A DNA stretch of 64,000 bases, taken from positions 84,686,278 through 84,750,277 of the forward strand of contig CM053275.1 in the NCBI GenBank assembly GCA_028583415.1, read 5' to 3'. The stretch comes from Protea cynaroides. Taxonomy: Eukaryota > Streptophyta > Magnoliopsida > Proteales > Proteaceae. The position numbers were made by a program, and so were the translations under genes. The notes under the pieces were generated by a model that had not been told where the DNA came from, did not search any database, and saw only the letters and a program-made list of their open reading frames with translations. Each line of letters starts with the position of its first letter. The first letter of the stretch is position 1. This document shows, in pieces, positions 1 to 10,665 of the stretch.

Positions 1-2131
1 ATGGGAACAATGCTCGCGCAACATGACTCAGATGGGCGAACAGAGAAAGCAATCTACTACTTAAGCAAGAAGTTCACCGGATATGAAGCCAATTACACCT
101 CATTGGAGAAGACATGTACTAATTTAGTTTGGGTAACAAAGAGATTGAGGCATTACATGCTCTCATATCATATCATACTAATCTCTCGGATGGATCCATT
201 GAAATACTTATTTGAGAAGCCTCCCCTTACAGGAAGAATGGTCAGATGGTTATTGCTATTATTAGAGTTTGACATCACATACACCACTCAGAAGTCCATA
301 AAAGGGAGTGCGATAGCTGAACATTTGTCTAAGCATCCAGTAGAAGATAGTATCCAACACTTAGAAGATGTGTTTCCAGATGAGGAGGTACATGTGACTC
401 AAGAAGAGAGACAAACAGATACATGGCTTATGTTCTTTGATGGAGCAGCCAATCACAGAGGATACGGTGCAGGAGTATTATTCATAGACCTAGAGGGTAC
501 ATTTATGCCATTTGCTTTCCGTTTGGAATTTGATTGCACAAACAATATTGCAGAGTATGAAGCATGCATTATGGGTTTGAAAGCGGCATTAGCCATTGGC
601 GTCAAGAAACTAAAAGTATATGGTGATTCTTCTATTCTCATCTATCAAATTAGAGAATATTGGAGGACCAAGGATGAAAAATTGATACCCTACAAGGAAT
701 GTGCAACGGCATTGGCCCAAAGCTTTGAGCAGATAGAGTTTGATTACTCACCCAGAGATACTAATACATATGTTGATGCATTGGCTACCCTAGCATCAAT
801 GATTGGAGATGATCCAGCGGAGAAGATCAAACCTTTGATAATTGAAAGAAGAACACAACCTGCACACGTGGGCGAAATCAATGCCTTGACAATCGATGGT
901 CGCCCTTGGTTTGCGCCAATTGTGGATTTCATCAAAGAAGGAAAGTACCCCATTGATGCTTCGCTAGGAGACAAGAAATTCTTGAGAAGATATGCCTCTC
1001 AATTTGTGTTATGCGAAGACATCTTGTACAAACGATCTTATGAAGGAATACAACTAGTATGTGTTGATGAAGAGCAAGCACAGAATGTCGTCGAACAAGT
1101 ACACCAAGGAGTGTGTGGCCCCCATACGAATGCTAGAATGCTTGCAAAGAAAATCCTCCGACTAGGGTACTTCTAGAACACAATGGAGGCAGACTGTGTA
1201 GAATATGTAAAGAAATGCCACAAATGCCAAATATTTGCCAATTTGATACATGTACCTCTGACGGAATTGCACACGCTCAGCTCCCCATGGCCTTTCTCGA
1301 CTTGGGGCATTGATGTGATCGGCAAGATACATCCTAAAGCATCAAGTGGTCAAGAGTTTATTTTGGTAGCTATTGATTACTTTACAAAATGGGTGGAAGC
1401 CCAAGCATATGCAAAACTCACAAAGAAACAAAGTGGCAAAATTCCTTGTCGACACGGAGTGCCTCAAGCTCTTATTTCTGATCAAGGACAACACTTCAGG
1501 GGTAAAGTGGAGGAACTGTGCGATAAATTCCACATCAAGAGACATAGATCCTCCCCATATAGACCATAGACAAATGGGGCAGTCGAAGCAGCCAATAAGA
1601 ACATAAAAGTTATTTTACAAAAGATGGCACAAACCAATGCTGATTGGGCAGACAAGCTCCCATATGCACTTTGGGCTTATAGAACCTCAATCAGAACATC
1701 TAGGGGCGACACCTTACTCCTTGGTCTATGGCATGGAAGCACGCCTCGTTGAGTTGGAGGTGCAATCACTAAGGGTAGCAATGGAATGCAAGATCCCTGA
1801 GACTGAGTGGTTGCAAGCTAGATACGATGAATTAAGCCTCATAGACAAAAGAAGAATTAGGGCGGCAGACAACATAAAGAAGTACCAGCAGAGAATAGCA
1901 AATACATTCAACAAGAAGGTCCGAATCCGTCATTTAGCAATTGGTGATTTAGTGCTAAAAGAACAGAGAGCACCAACACATGATCCAAGGGGCAAGTTTC
2001 ATCCAAACTGGAGCGGACCATACATCGTCAAGGAAATATTACCAGGGAAGGTTATTCGTCTGTCTAATCTGAGCGGAGATGAATTACCATACTTGACAAA
2101 TCTGAATCAAGTAAAGCGGTATTACGTGTAG
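1..2131 (+). pseudogene. Ty3/gypsy (Tat-like) pol 3' end: RNase H, second RNase H, integrase
   Basis: This is the 3' part of a retrotransposon polyprotein, entering the window inside the reverse transcriptase/RNase H region. Residues about 1-112 match the native retroelement RNase H. A second RNase H domain follows (residues about 140-265) with an intact-looking DEDD set: D147 in FFDGA, E185 in AEYEA, D209 in YGDSS and D259 in DALATLAS. Two RNase H domains in a row are the mark of the plant Tat/Ogre lineage. Next come an integrase HHCC zinc region (CHKC near 1219-1230), the catalytic core (GIDV near 1306, SDQG near 1480) and a C-terminal GPY-type segment (NWSGPY near 2008). The reading frame is broken by TAG at 1174-1176, TAG at 1567-1569 and a frameshift near 1700-1706; the integrase core also looks shortened near 1430-1445. 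Both stops fit G:C to A:T changes of Trp and Gln codons. The copy is dead as written. Confidence 0.93.
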
Positions 2132-2874
2132 CCTACATACTATAAAAAAAAATAGAAAGAAAAAAAAAAGTGTGGATAGGCTTCCGTTTACAGGCTTGGG
2201 GTAAGCTAACTTAGCCATATGGTACGTCTCACAGTAAGGTTGGACAAAACTTTCAGATGAGACAACAACTTTCATCATAAAGGGATAATACATCAATTCA
2301 TCGATTGTTAGGGAAAGGAATTCCTGATTTTAGGCAAGAACTCTATCTCCCGTCTAACAATTCGACGGTCATTCTAGAGTTTCACATCAAGCCCTTGTTT
2401 TACATCTCTGATATGACTCTAGTGAGCATGCCATTCTGAAAATAATCATAACAACTCTGACCAAAACTCACATCGGCCATTCATTAATCCAAACGGTGTC
2501 CGAGAGTTCTACTGGTCCATCTTTTGTAAGCCAAAATGGCATCTCCTAGTGGAGATTAGGCCATTCCACATAAACAACCAAACATTCTCCCAGATGGCTG
2601 ACCCATTTGGAATAGTTTCTTATCAGCCTATTCAGGCCATTGATTTCTCTCATACTGTCGGTTGGCTCAAAAAACTTAAACCCAGACATGGTAATACAAT
2701 GAAAATATGTGCATTAGCAGAAGTGTGATCAGAATGAGTCTGAGTAATTACGGCCTAAGAAAGCTCGTTGGATATGCTTATGACTTATGTAGTTGTGTAT
2801 TTGCACCTTTGTAGGCATCCTTCGGTAGCGTACTCACGATGGATTAATTTACAGATAGAACACTGCAGAAAAAA

Positions 2875-2905
<31 letters not shown>

Positions 2906-2997
2906 CACAACAACCGGCCCGAACTACGCGGAACCTGATTCCGGAGGGACGGAAATCTCAAAGGATACGTAGGTAATTTGGGACACCTCAAATTCGG

Positions 2998-3066
2998 TCC
3001 AAAGGATACACATCCAAAGGATACACATCCAAAGGATATACATCCAGAGGTTACAAATCCAGAGCA
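2998..3066 (+). repeat. 15-bp tandem repeat, about four units
   Basis: The unit CCAAAGGATACACAT is repeated about four times. The first two copies are nearly identical, and later copies drift to CCAGAGGTTACAAAT. Confidence 0.85.
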
Positions 3067-3074
3067 CAAAACAT

Positions 3075-3371
3075 AGTTACAGTTACATCGTGAGCAGTCT
3101 TGAGCTAAAGCCACAGACCTGATGAGGTTGCTACTCAAGAAGCTTGACAGTTACAGTTACAACATGAGCGGTCTTGAGCCAAAGTCACAGACCCGATGAG
3201 GTTGCTACTCAAGAAGCTTGACAGTTACAGTTACATCATGAGCGGTCTAGAGCCAAAGTCACAGACCCGATGAGGTCGCTACTCAAGAAGCTTGACGATT
3301 CTGATTACACCATGAGCGGTCTTGAGCCAAAGTCACAGACCTGATAAGGTCGCTACTCAAGGAGCTTGACA
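3075..3371 (+). repeat. 74-bp tandem repeat, four copies
   Basis: The marker GAGCGGTCTTGAGCC (with variants) recurs at 3092, 3166, 3240 and 3314, an exact 74-bp spacing. Each unit also carries CACAGACC, GATGAGGT and CTACTCAAG blocks. It lies in the non-coding region upstream of the LTR of the Tat-like element. Confidence 0.92.
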
Positions 3372-3510
3372 TCTACATTTTTTTTGTTGTACAGTGTCAA
3401 AAAAAAAATTTACAGCATCAATTCAAGGGAGCAATGTTAGAATCCAGATCAAGTGCAGAATAATACAAAAATGGGCCACTTTGTCTTCGGCCTCAATTGC
3501 CCACAATCTC

Positions 3511-3523
3511 GGCCGAAGAGGGG
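3511..3523 (+). other. Candidate polypurine tract
   Basis: GGCCGAAGAGGGG ends four bases before TGTAAGCACCCC. This is the position and composition expected for the plus-strand primer of an LTR retrotransposon. Confidence 0.6.
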
Positions 3524-5050
3524 CATCTGTAAGCACCCCATTTTTGCCATCCCAGCTAAACAAAGTTCTGCTGGCGTGTGGACAACAAAAGGAGAAAGAT
3601 GATCGAAAGTTTGGATTTTTTACTGTGAATTTGAGGAAGTTTTCAATGGGTCTCTGTGAATTCGAAGAAGTTTTCAATGGGTCCACAGCAAGGTCATGGG
3701 TTATAATCCTGCATGGATGCATAGGTCATAGAATTATCTTCGAAATGAGACCAGAATTGCTCAATTCTGATATCAAATGAAGAAGATATGACCATTTTAG
3801 TCGGATGATACATATAAGGGAGGTTTCTGAAATTATTATAAATAATAATAATCCCAGGGGTCTTCATGCAAATTATCCTAAGTCGGATTGTTTGAATTTC
3901 AAATCATCATATCTTGATCATCCGACATTGGATTCAGATGATTCCAAGACCATTATTCTTCATTCATGATGTTCTACAAAGTGGACGTAAAAAATCCCAG
4001 GTAGAAGTCACCAGTGGGTCCCATGCAAGCTTTCATGCAAAATTATAGTTAGAACTTCAAAGCTTCATATCTTTTCCATTCTACGTCGGATTCAGACGAT
4101 TCCAAGGCCATTGTTCTTCATTTGTGATGTCCTATAAAGTGGACGTGGAAAATCTCGGGTAAAAGTCTCCGGAGGGTCCCATGCAAAATTACATATGGAA
4201 ATGGTCATTTAATATTCAAAAATTCATATTTTGATCATCCCATATCCAAATCAAGTGATTCCAGTCTCATTATGTTCCATTTATGGTGCTCTACAAAGTG
4301 GAAATAAAAAATTTTCGGTAGAAGCCTCCGAAGGATCTCATGTAGAATAGTCAGCCAAATTATCGATAATTGATCCGCTTAAACTTCAAAAATTCATAAG
4401 TTGATCATTTTACTTCCAAATGAGGTGATTCAAGTTTCTATATTCCTCATTTTTAATGTTCTACAAAATGAATACAAAAATTTTGGAATAGAGGCCATCG
4501 AAAAATTCCATGCGGGATGACAGCGGAAATGACCCATGAAATGACAAGGAGAGAAAATCCAATTAATTCCAATCAATCCAGTCAACTCAGTTCAAGCCAG
4601 TTCTGGTCCAACCTAGCTCAACCCATATCAGTTTAACTCAGTCAACCTAAGTCAATCTCAACCCATTTCGAATCAGTTCATCCATGTGCAAAGTATTTAA
4701 ATGTTATATATATTGTATACTATACATATATGTATGTTATTAAATATATGTGTATATATGTATATAATATATGTTATTATATATAAGAGATAAAATCCAA
4801 AAGATTTTGGAGAAGAAAAAGGAAAGAGGAGAGAGAGGAGACGTTAAAGAGAAGGGGGATTTAGGGTTGAGATAAAATCCAAAAGATTTTGGAGAAGAGA
4901 AAGAGGAAAAACGTGAGCTTTTCTAAGGGAATCCAAAAGATTTTGTTGGAGAAAAAAAAAGGGAAAGAAAAAAGAGGAAAAACGTGAACTTTTCTAAGAG
5001 AATCCAAAAGATTTTGTTGGAGAAAAAAAAGGGAAAGAAGAAAGGAAAAA

Positions 5051-5365
5051 ACGTGGGGGTTTTAGGAAACTCACGATTTTAGGAGAGGATTTTTTCCAAA
5101 AGAGAAAAAAAGGAAAGAAGAAAGAAAAAACGTGGGGGTTTTTAGGAGGCTCACGATTTTAGGAGAGGATTTTTTCCAAAAGAAAAAAAAAAGGAAAGAA
5201 GAAAGAAAAAACGTGGGGGTTTTTAGGAGGCTCACGGTTTTAGGAGAGGATATTCCAAAAGAGAAAAAAAAAGGAAAGAAGAAAGAAAAAACGTGGGGGT
5301 TTTTAGGAGGCTCACGGTTTTAGGAGAGGATATTCCAAAAGAGAAAAAAAAAAGGGAGAGAGAGG
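5051..5365 (+). repeat. About 80-bp purine-rich tandem repeat inside the LTR
   Basis: ACGTGGGGG followed by TTTTTAGGA, CTCACG and GGAGAGGAT recurs at 5051, 5130, 5211 and 5291, a period of 79-81 bp set by variable A runs. Related but more decayed units (AGGACGTG, AAACGTGAG) flank it on both sides over about 4800-5900. Confidence 0.9.
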
Positions 5366-7360
5366 ACGTGAAAAGGGAGAAGATTTAAGGTTTCTAGATT
5401 TTTTCCAAAAAATAAAAAAGGGAGGAGATAAAAGAGACGTGAGAGAGAAAAGGAAGGGAGGGGGAGAGGATACTCCAAAAGAGAAAAAAAATAAAAAAAG
5501 GGGAGAGAGAGGACGTGAAAAGGGAGAAGATTTAGGGTGTCTAGATTTTTTTCAAAAGAGAAAAAAGGGGGGAGATAAAAGAAACGTGAGAGAGAGAAGG
5601 AAGGGAGGTTGAGAGGATTTTTCCAAAAGAGAAAAAAAAAGGGGGAAAGAGAAAAAAACGTGAAAGGCTTTTGGGGCTAGGTTTTGGGAGAAAAGTAAGG
5701 GAAGAAGAGAGAAAAAAGAGGGGAAAGAGAAAAAACGTGAAGAAGGGGAAAGGCTCACGTTTTTTGAGAGAAAAAAAAGGGAAGAAGAGAGAGAAAAGAG
5801 GAAGAAAAAAACCAGAAAAAAAGAGAAAAGGAAAAAACGTGAAAAATGAAGTTTGATAGAGTTTGGGCTCTCAGTTTTGGGAGAAAAAAAGGGAGAAAGA
5901 AGAAGAAGAAGGGAGGAGCAAGTAGAACCTACGAGCATCTAGGTAAGCTGCCTCTACTTCTATTTTTTTTCTATTGTTTGCTTAACTACAAATCTCCATC
6001 TCATAAACCACTCTACCTCACCATTAACCAATTTCCATCACCAATCTAGCCTACACTTGGCTTTCAATCCCTATACAACCAGCACTCTAACCGATTTCAT
6101 CTCATACTTCAATCATCAGCCTTGTACTACCACCTACCCGTAACCCCACTCACTTTCATCTCCTATTGAACCAACCAACACCTCACACCACTTACCTGAA
6201 CCTAGCCATGTTACAATACCCGAACCTGTCCATCAAACCCTAGACCAGTTCCCCCCATCCAACCATTGGATCAACATTCCTCATCTTATCCTTGATCTTT
6301 CCATTAAATATGGGCCATTGATTGAATCTATGATCATGATATGCTTGAATAAAAATCTGAATTTTGATTCTTTATCGTGTTGATATGATGCCCTTTCAAA
6401 ATCTGATCCATTGAATGTGAAATTTGTTTGGATCATGTGATGAAAATTTGTCCATTGATATTGAATTAATATTTGAATGAATGAATTTGACTAATTGATG
6501 TGAATTTAATCTGAATCGTTGATCTTTAAGATCCAATCATGTGAATGGATGATTAATTATTTGAACCATTGATTTTAGTCTGATGATGATTTAATGATGA
6601 ATTGATTTGAGCCATTAAAGTCTGATTAACTGATGATATATGATCTGAACTGTTGATTTAAGATCTTGAATTACTTTCAATCGTCGATCAAATGTGATTT
6701 CGGTCACATTGTGGATAATCAATGCATTGAATCTAGACCGTAGATCTGAAAATACGTTTTGATTGATTGATTCACATGCTTTGGTTGTCTATCACACGCC
6801 ATATCTTGATGCTATAGTTCACATGCTATATTTGGATGCTTATATGCACACACTGCCACAGTTGGAATAATCACACTGTCATGATTGGAATGATCATACT
6901 CACATTCAATGCTTATTGCCATATTTTGGATGATTAGTGCCATGTTTGGATGCACACTTACCATGTTTGTATTGATTCACATGCTCACTTGCCATTTTTG
7001 ACTGATTTGTTGTTAAATTTGAATATATTTCCATCACTGCTATATTTGGAATACTACCATTGATATAGTTGGAATATTTTCATTTACCATATTTGTCTTG
7101 GAAAGAGAAAAAATAAAAAAATAGCAATTAGGGCAAGATACACCCTGAAATAGAAAGAATTGAACAATTAGGGTAGGAAACCCTAAGATGGAAAGAAAAT
7201 AATAATTAGGGAAAGTGAAACCCTAAAAATAAAAAAATAGCAATTAGGCAAAATAAATCCTAGAATAAAGAGAATAATTAGGGTATGAAACCCTAAAAAA
7301 TGAAAATCACAATGAAAAGGGATAGGAAACCCTAGAAACCTAAAAATGGAAACAATAAAA

Positions 7361-7588
7361 ATGGTAGGAATTTAGGTCTCATCCCTAGATCCTATTAACA
7401 AAAATATAAAGAATTTGGTACACATCCCAAATAAAAATGGTAGGAATTTAGGTCTCATCCCTAGATCCTATTAACAAAAATAGAAAGAATTTGGTATACA
7501 TCCCAAATAAAAATGGTAGGAATTTAGGTCTCATCCCTAGATCCTATTGACAAAAATGGAAGGAATTTGGTACACATTCTAAATCCGA
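7361..7588 (+). repeat. 76-bp tandem repeat, three copies
   Basis: ATGGTAGGAATTTAGGTCTC starts at 7361, 7437 and 7513. Copies are almost identical, so this array is younger than the rest of the LTR or has been homogenised. Confidence 0.92.
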
Positions 7589-8392
7589 CTCTCACAAAAA
7601 TTTCAAACTACGTCGTACCTGATTTCTAAGGCAAACCTTAGAATACGTAGGCAATTTGGGAATCCCAAATACGGTACAAAGCAACCCATCAACCATACAT
7701 CCAGCATAAACTTCAACTTGAACAATAAAGAATCTAATTGAAGCAAATGCATAAATCACTTCCATAATCATTAATCACACAAACCATTTCGAACTATGTT
7801 TTTGGACTTGATTTCCAGGATTGGAATACGTAGGCAGATTGAGATGTCTTACACGTCTCAGATTCAGTCCAAGACTGAACCATTTTTTGTTCGGTTCACT
7901 GTATAATATTGTACATTACATTTGCTTGTTTATTTGCTTTAAAACATGATTGGCTGAACCTTAGGTTAGAATAACTTAGCAACTTGGTTTAGGACATCCT
8001 CCATTGAACCCTAGTCATCCAGTTGACCAAGCACAGTCAAAATTAGAATTTAAGGAAAGTTTAGGAGGCCGATATTGATCGGGTGGTTTGGGTGCCTAAC
8101 ACCTTCCCATAACCGTACCCTGAATACTTACCCGATCTCTTGCAGACCAAAGAACTGATACATTGGGTCACGAGTCAATAGAAGTCTTACCTTAGGGTGT
8201 GGCTACATTTTTAGAGGTCCTAGACCTTAATCTAGGTGGCGACTCCAACAGAACAAATCGATCTTCATCGATACAGGATACACATTAATCCAAAGGAGGA
8301 TCATCGATTTCCCTTTGTCCTCACAACTGTTTGACATTAGGGTTGGTTAGTTGTGAGCCCAGTTTGCAAGCCCTCACCAATAGGGGCTTACG

Positions 8393-9104
8393 TGTTGGTA
8401 TGGGTAGGGCATCAGGGGAAGTGTGATGCGGTGCAGTCCTAAGCACTTTAGCTCTATCCCTATTCTATGGTGGGTGCATGTAGGATGGCAATGGTGTTTG
8501 ATCCATTGGGTGGCTTCACACACTCGTGTATAGAGGTGCGGTGGCCACCTATCCTTTCTATTGCACATTGTAAACTTATGAACCAAACCAAAGATATGAA
8601 TTGAATGCTTGCATATGTTTGTTGTATTGTTTTGTTTGCTCACTGAGCCATGATGTGTGCTCACCCTTTCGACATCGAATATTTTTAGTTGATGATGCAG
8701 GTACCACAGTAGAAGACTATATGAATGCTCCGAGTACGGGCATGCTGCGGCAATGGATGCAGAAGTTATAATGGAATCGCATGATTCGTCATGCAAGTGC
8801 AACGCATGCGTCTTCGATTAGTTTTTCTTTGAATTATTCAGACGATATAATTTATTAAATTATTTTATTTTATGTCTTTGTTATTTTGAGATAATTGGAT
8901 AATTTATTTACTTTATCACTGCTACATAGACTCTCAGTTCATTTAATATTAAAGACTTTCGCTATTGTTTATTTACTCTGATTATGGTTGTGGATGTGTA
9001 TGGTTTAAGCAAACGGACACAGCCTATTCGAGATCCTGATTGAGCCGTTGGTATATTGGCGGTTCATCACACCATTCTGAATAGTACAGAATTAGGGTAT
9101 GACA
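8393..9104 (+). mobile_element. 3' part of another LTR (gypsy Del/Tekay-like), truncated
   Basis: This is non-coding sequence between the Tat LTR and the lectin pseudogene. It ends in TTAGGGTATGACA (to 9104), a TGACA-type end with lineage-typical wording, and contains GCTCACTGAGCC and TGTGCTCACCC blocks that recall Del/Tekay LTRs. Its right border falls exactly where the lectin-like reading frame on the minus strand stops, so it is read as an insertion into that gene. The left part is cut off by the Tat LTR, which suggests the Tat element landed inside this LTR. The lineage name is tentative. Confidence 0.45.
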
Positions 9105-9197
9105 TTCTGACCGTTACGCATGTCGAGGGGGCCTAACTCTCCGTTGGTGGAGTTATGAAACCAGCAAAACGGGTGACGTCGAATTCAATGTTGTTCA

Positions 9198-9669
9198 TGT
9201 CAATTTTCTAACTCAAAAGTTCGAACTAGTAAGTGGAGGGACTCTCCATATATAAGACCACAGGATTCCAATCTCATTAGCAATATGGGACTATTCCCAA
9301 TACTCCCCCTCACATGTAAATCCACCATTAGGTGGTGTATATGTGATAGTATATGTGGCATTACATGACACTTTTCATGTGATTGGTTCCTCTTCTTGGG
9401 TGACTGATCCCTCTTTGGGTAACATATAGTCTCTCTTTTGGGTGATCATCCCTCTTTGGGTGACCATAGTCCTTCTTCTGTGCATCTTGCATCCTTCTTT
9501 CGGTGACTTCGTCTTTTTTTTTTTTTAGGGTTATTATGAGAGAAAACCTGGAGCTCTGATACCATGTCAAGTTTTCAACTCAAAAGTTCGAACTTGTAAG
9601 TGGAGGGACTCTCCATATATAAGACCACAGGATTTCAATCTCATTAGCAATGTGGGGTTATTCCCAATA
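9198..9669 (-). mobile_element. Complete TRIM retrotransposon with GTTCA target duplication
   Basis: Two 105-bp direct repeats (9198-9302 and 9565-9669) flank a 262-bp non-coding interior. The flanks are identical, GTTCA at 9193-9197 and GTTCA at 9670-9674, a perfect 5-bp target duplication. Read on the minus strand, the right repeat is the 5' LTR. It is followed at once by TGGTATCAGAGCTCC (9564 to 9550), matching the plant initiator-Met tRNA primer site. The LTR carries a TATATATGG box on the minus strand. Termini on that strand are TA...CA instead of TG...CA, and the same is true of the solo copy at 61,904. The insertion splits the lectin pseudogene. Confidence 0.95.
9550..9564 (-). other. 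TRIM primer-binding site
   Basis: TGGTATCAGAGCTCC on the minus strand directly abuts the 5' LTR. It matches the 3' end of plant initiator methionine tRNA in the usual way for TRIM and copia elements. Confidence 0.88.
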
Positions 9670-10142
9670 GTTCACATCGATGCCAATTGGCATCTGGGTC
9701 ATTGAATTTGACGTTGATGCCGGTATTGAATTCGATGATGATGAGGGGGTAGACAGAGTGGCGAGTCGCGTTGGAGAAAAGGCCAAAGTATTGGCCAACA
9801 AAGGCGTTAGGCGACTCCAAACCCAGGGTTAGAGGTTAATTGAGGGAGGACGGAGAAGATGAAAGAGGTGGAGAAGGAATTGAAGTGATGGTGGATTCAG
9901 TGGAGGAGTTTAGCATGGGAAGAGGAGAAGGGTAAAAGGCTCGACCGATGGACCACTGGTTGGAGTCGTTAGTGAGTCGGACGACGGACGACTCAAACTG
10001 CGCATTGTAGGTGAGCTTGAGGTCAGTGTCATTGAATGAGTTGAATAGGAAATCCAGAACATCAGAGAAAGGAGATGGATAAGAGGAGGAGGCGTAGGAT
10101 TAGGAGGGGAAGATGAAGATGATGAAAATTCAGGTATTTCAT

Positions 10143-10524
10143 CCTTGGAGGGGTTAGTTTGGTCATTATAAAAATATTAGTCATAAACCGTCAGTATCTA
10201 ATAGAATATACTTAAAGGGTTAAATTTAATTATAATTAAATAATCCTTGTATAAGAGATATTCATATTTCTTTAAAACGTTTGAGGGCATTTGTACTTCG
10301 GACAAACCGTAGATGTAGAAAAGGTATTTTTCCCTATATATTTATATGATAATCTGCTACTTCCAAATAAATTTACTCCGATTTTGAATTCAGAAAACAT
10401 TTGAACGATGAAATTGATAGTACAGAACAAACGAAACATTCCGACTGATCATGAAGTGACATCCATGGCTCAAAATCCATCATCAGCTCTGCCACAATAG
10501 AAATGTCTTTATATAACATGAACA
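10143..10524. other. Spacer upstream of the lectin pseudogene
   Basis: AT-rich sequence without recognisable coding content. It would hold the old promoter of the lectin pseudogene, but no clear TATA element stands out. Confidence 0.4.
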
Positions 10525-10665
10525 TAGGATCCAAATCCTCTCCTCCCCTCCTCCCCGGCTCCCACTCCATCCAACCATATTGGAGTGTGAGTTGGCTCGA
10601 ACTCCAACGCACTCCAATGGTTGGATAGAATGAAAGCCAACGAGGCGAGGAGGAGAGAACATGAG
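10525..10665. repeat. Fold-back (palindromic) MITE-like sequence
   Basis: It opens with AGGATCCAAATCCTCTCCTCCC, a start shared with the fold-back elements at 33,788 and 53,152. The core is an inverted repeat: ATCCAACCATATTGGAGTG is answered by CACTCCAATGGTTGGATAG. Core sequence differs from the other two copies, so family membership is uncertain. Confidence 0.55.

Larger units (their letters stand above)
2132..3527 (+). other. 3' untranslated region of the Tat-like element, repeat-rich
   Basis: This lies between the pol stop and the LTR start and has no convincing reading frame. It holds an A-rich run with a (CA)n tract near 2868-2909, a 15-bp tandem repeat, a 74-bp tandem repeat, and an ACTACG...TACGTAGG block (2921-3000) that occurs again twice inside the LTR. 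It ends in a purine run, GGCCGAAGAGGGG (3511-3523), placed as a polypurine tract just before the LTR. Tat/Ogre elements are known for long non-coding stretches after pol. Confidence 0.7.
3528..8392 (+). mobile_element. Long 3' LTR of the Tat-like Ty3/gypsy element
   Basis: The LTR is placed from TGTAAGCACCCC (3528) to GGGGCTTACG (8383-8392), which is an imperfect inverted copy of the start, giving about 4.87 kb. LTRs of several kilobases are known for Tat/Ogre elements. The final dinucleotide reads CG rather than the canonical CA. The interior is non-coding: a purine-rich tandem array (about 4800-5900), ATTTGGATG-type degenerate repeats (6700-7090), a 76-bp triple repeat (7361-7588) and two ACTACG...TACGTAGG blocks (7606-7678 and 7791-7870). 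A TGGCGACTCC motif at 8237 could instead be read as a primer-binding site, which would put the LTR end at about 8236. The 5' LTR is outside the window, so the target duplication cannot be tested. Confidence 0.62.
9105..10142 (-). pseudogene. L-type lectin (LecRK-like) gene fragment, broken by insertions
   Basis: On the minus strand a start codon at 10142-10140 opens a hydrophobic, Leu-rich leader of about 26 residues that looks like a signal peptide. After a one-base shift the frame gives legume-lectin features in order: RLTNDSNQW and IGRAFYP, then in another frame FSTSFIFSVLP and GFGVA, then FNDPDAN and a GIDVN metal-site region. The frame is interrupted by the TRIM at 9198-9669 and resumes on its far side with a beta-strand region and PLDMRNGQNV, stopping at 9105 where another LTR begins. 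The order matches the extracellular lectin domain of plant L-type lectin receptor kinases, which sit in the plasma membrane. No kinase domain is in the window. Several frameshifts and stops make it non-functional. A secreted legume lectin rather than a receptor kinase is possible, since only the lectin part is seen. Confidence 0.85.

Noticed and set aside
3075..3371. Regularly spaced repeat resembling a CRISPR array
   Set aside because: The whole 74-bp unit is repeated, with no unique spacers, in plant retrotransposon DNA.
5552..5938. 128-codon Ser/Phe/Leu-rich minus frame
   Set aside because: Antisense reading of the purine-rich tandem array in the LTR.
8237..8249. TGGCGACTCC as a primer-binding site marking the start of a second retroelement
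   Set aside because: A terminal inverted match to the LTR start lies 150 bases further on, so the motif is more likely inside the LTR; kept as an alternative only.
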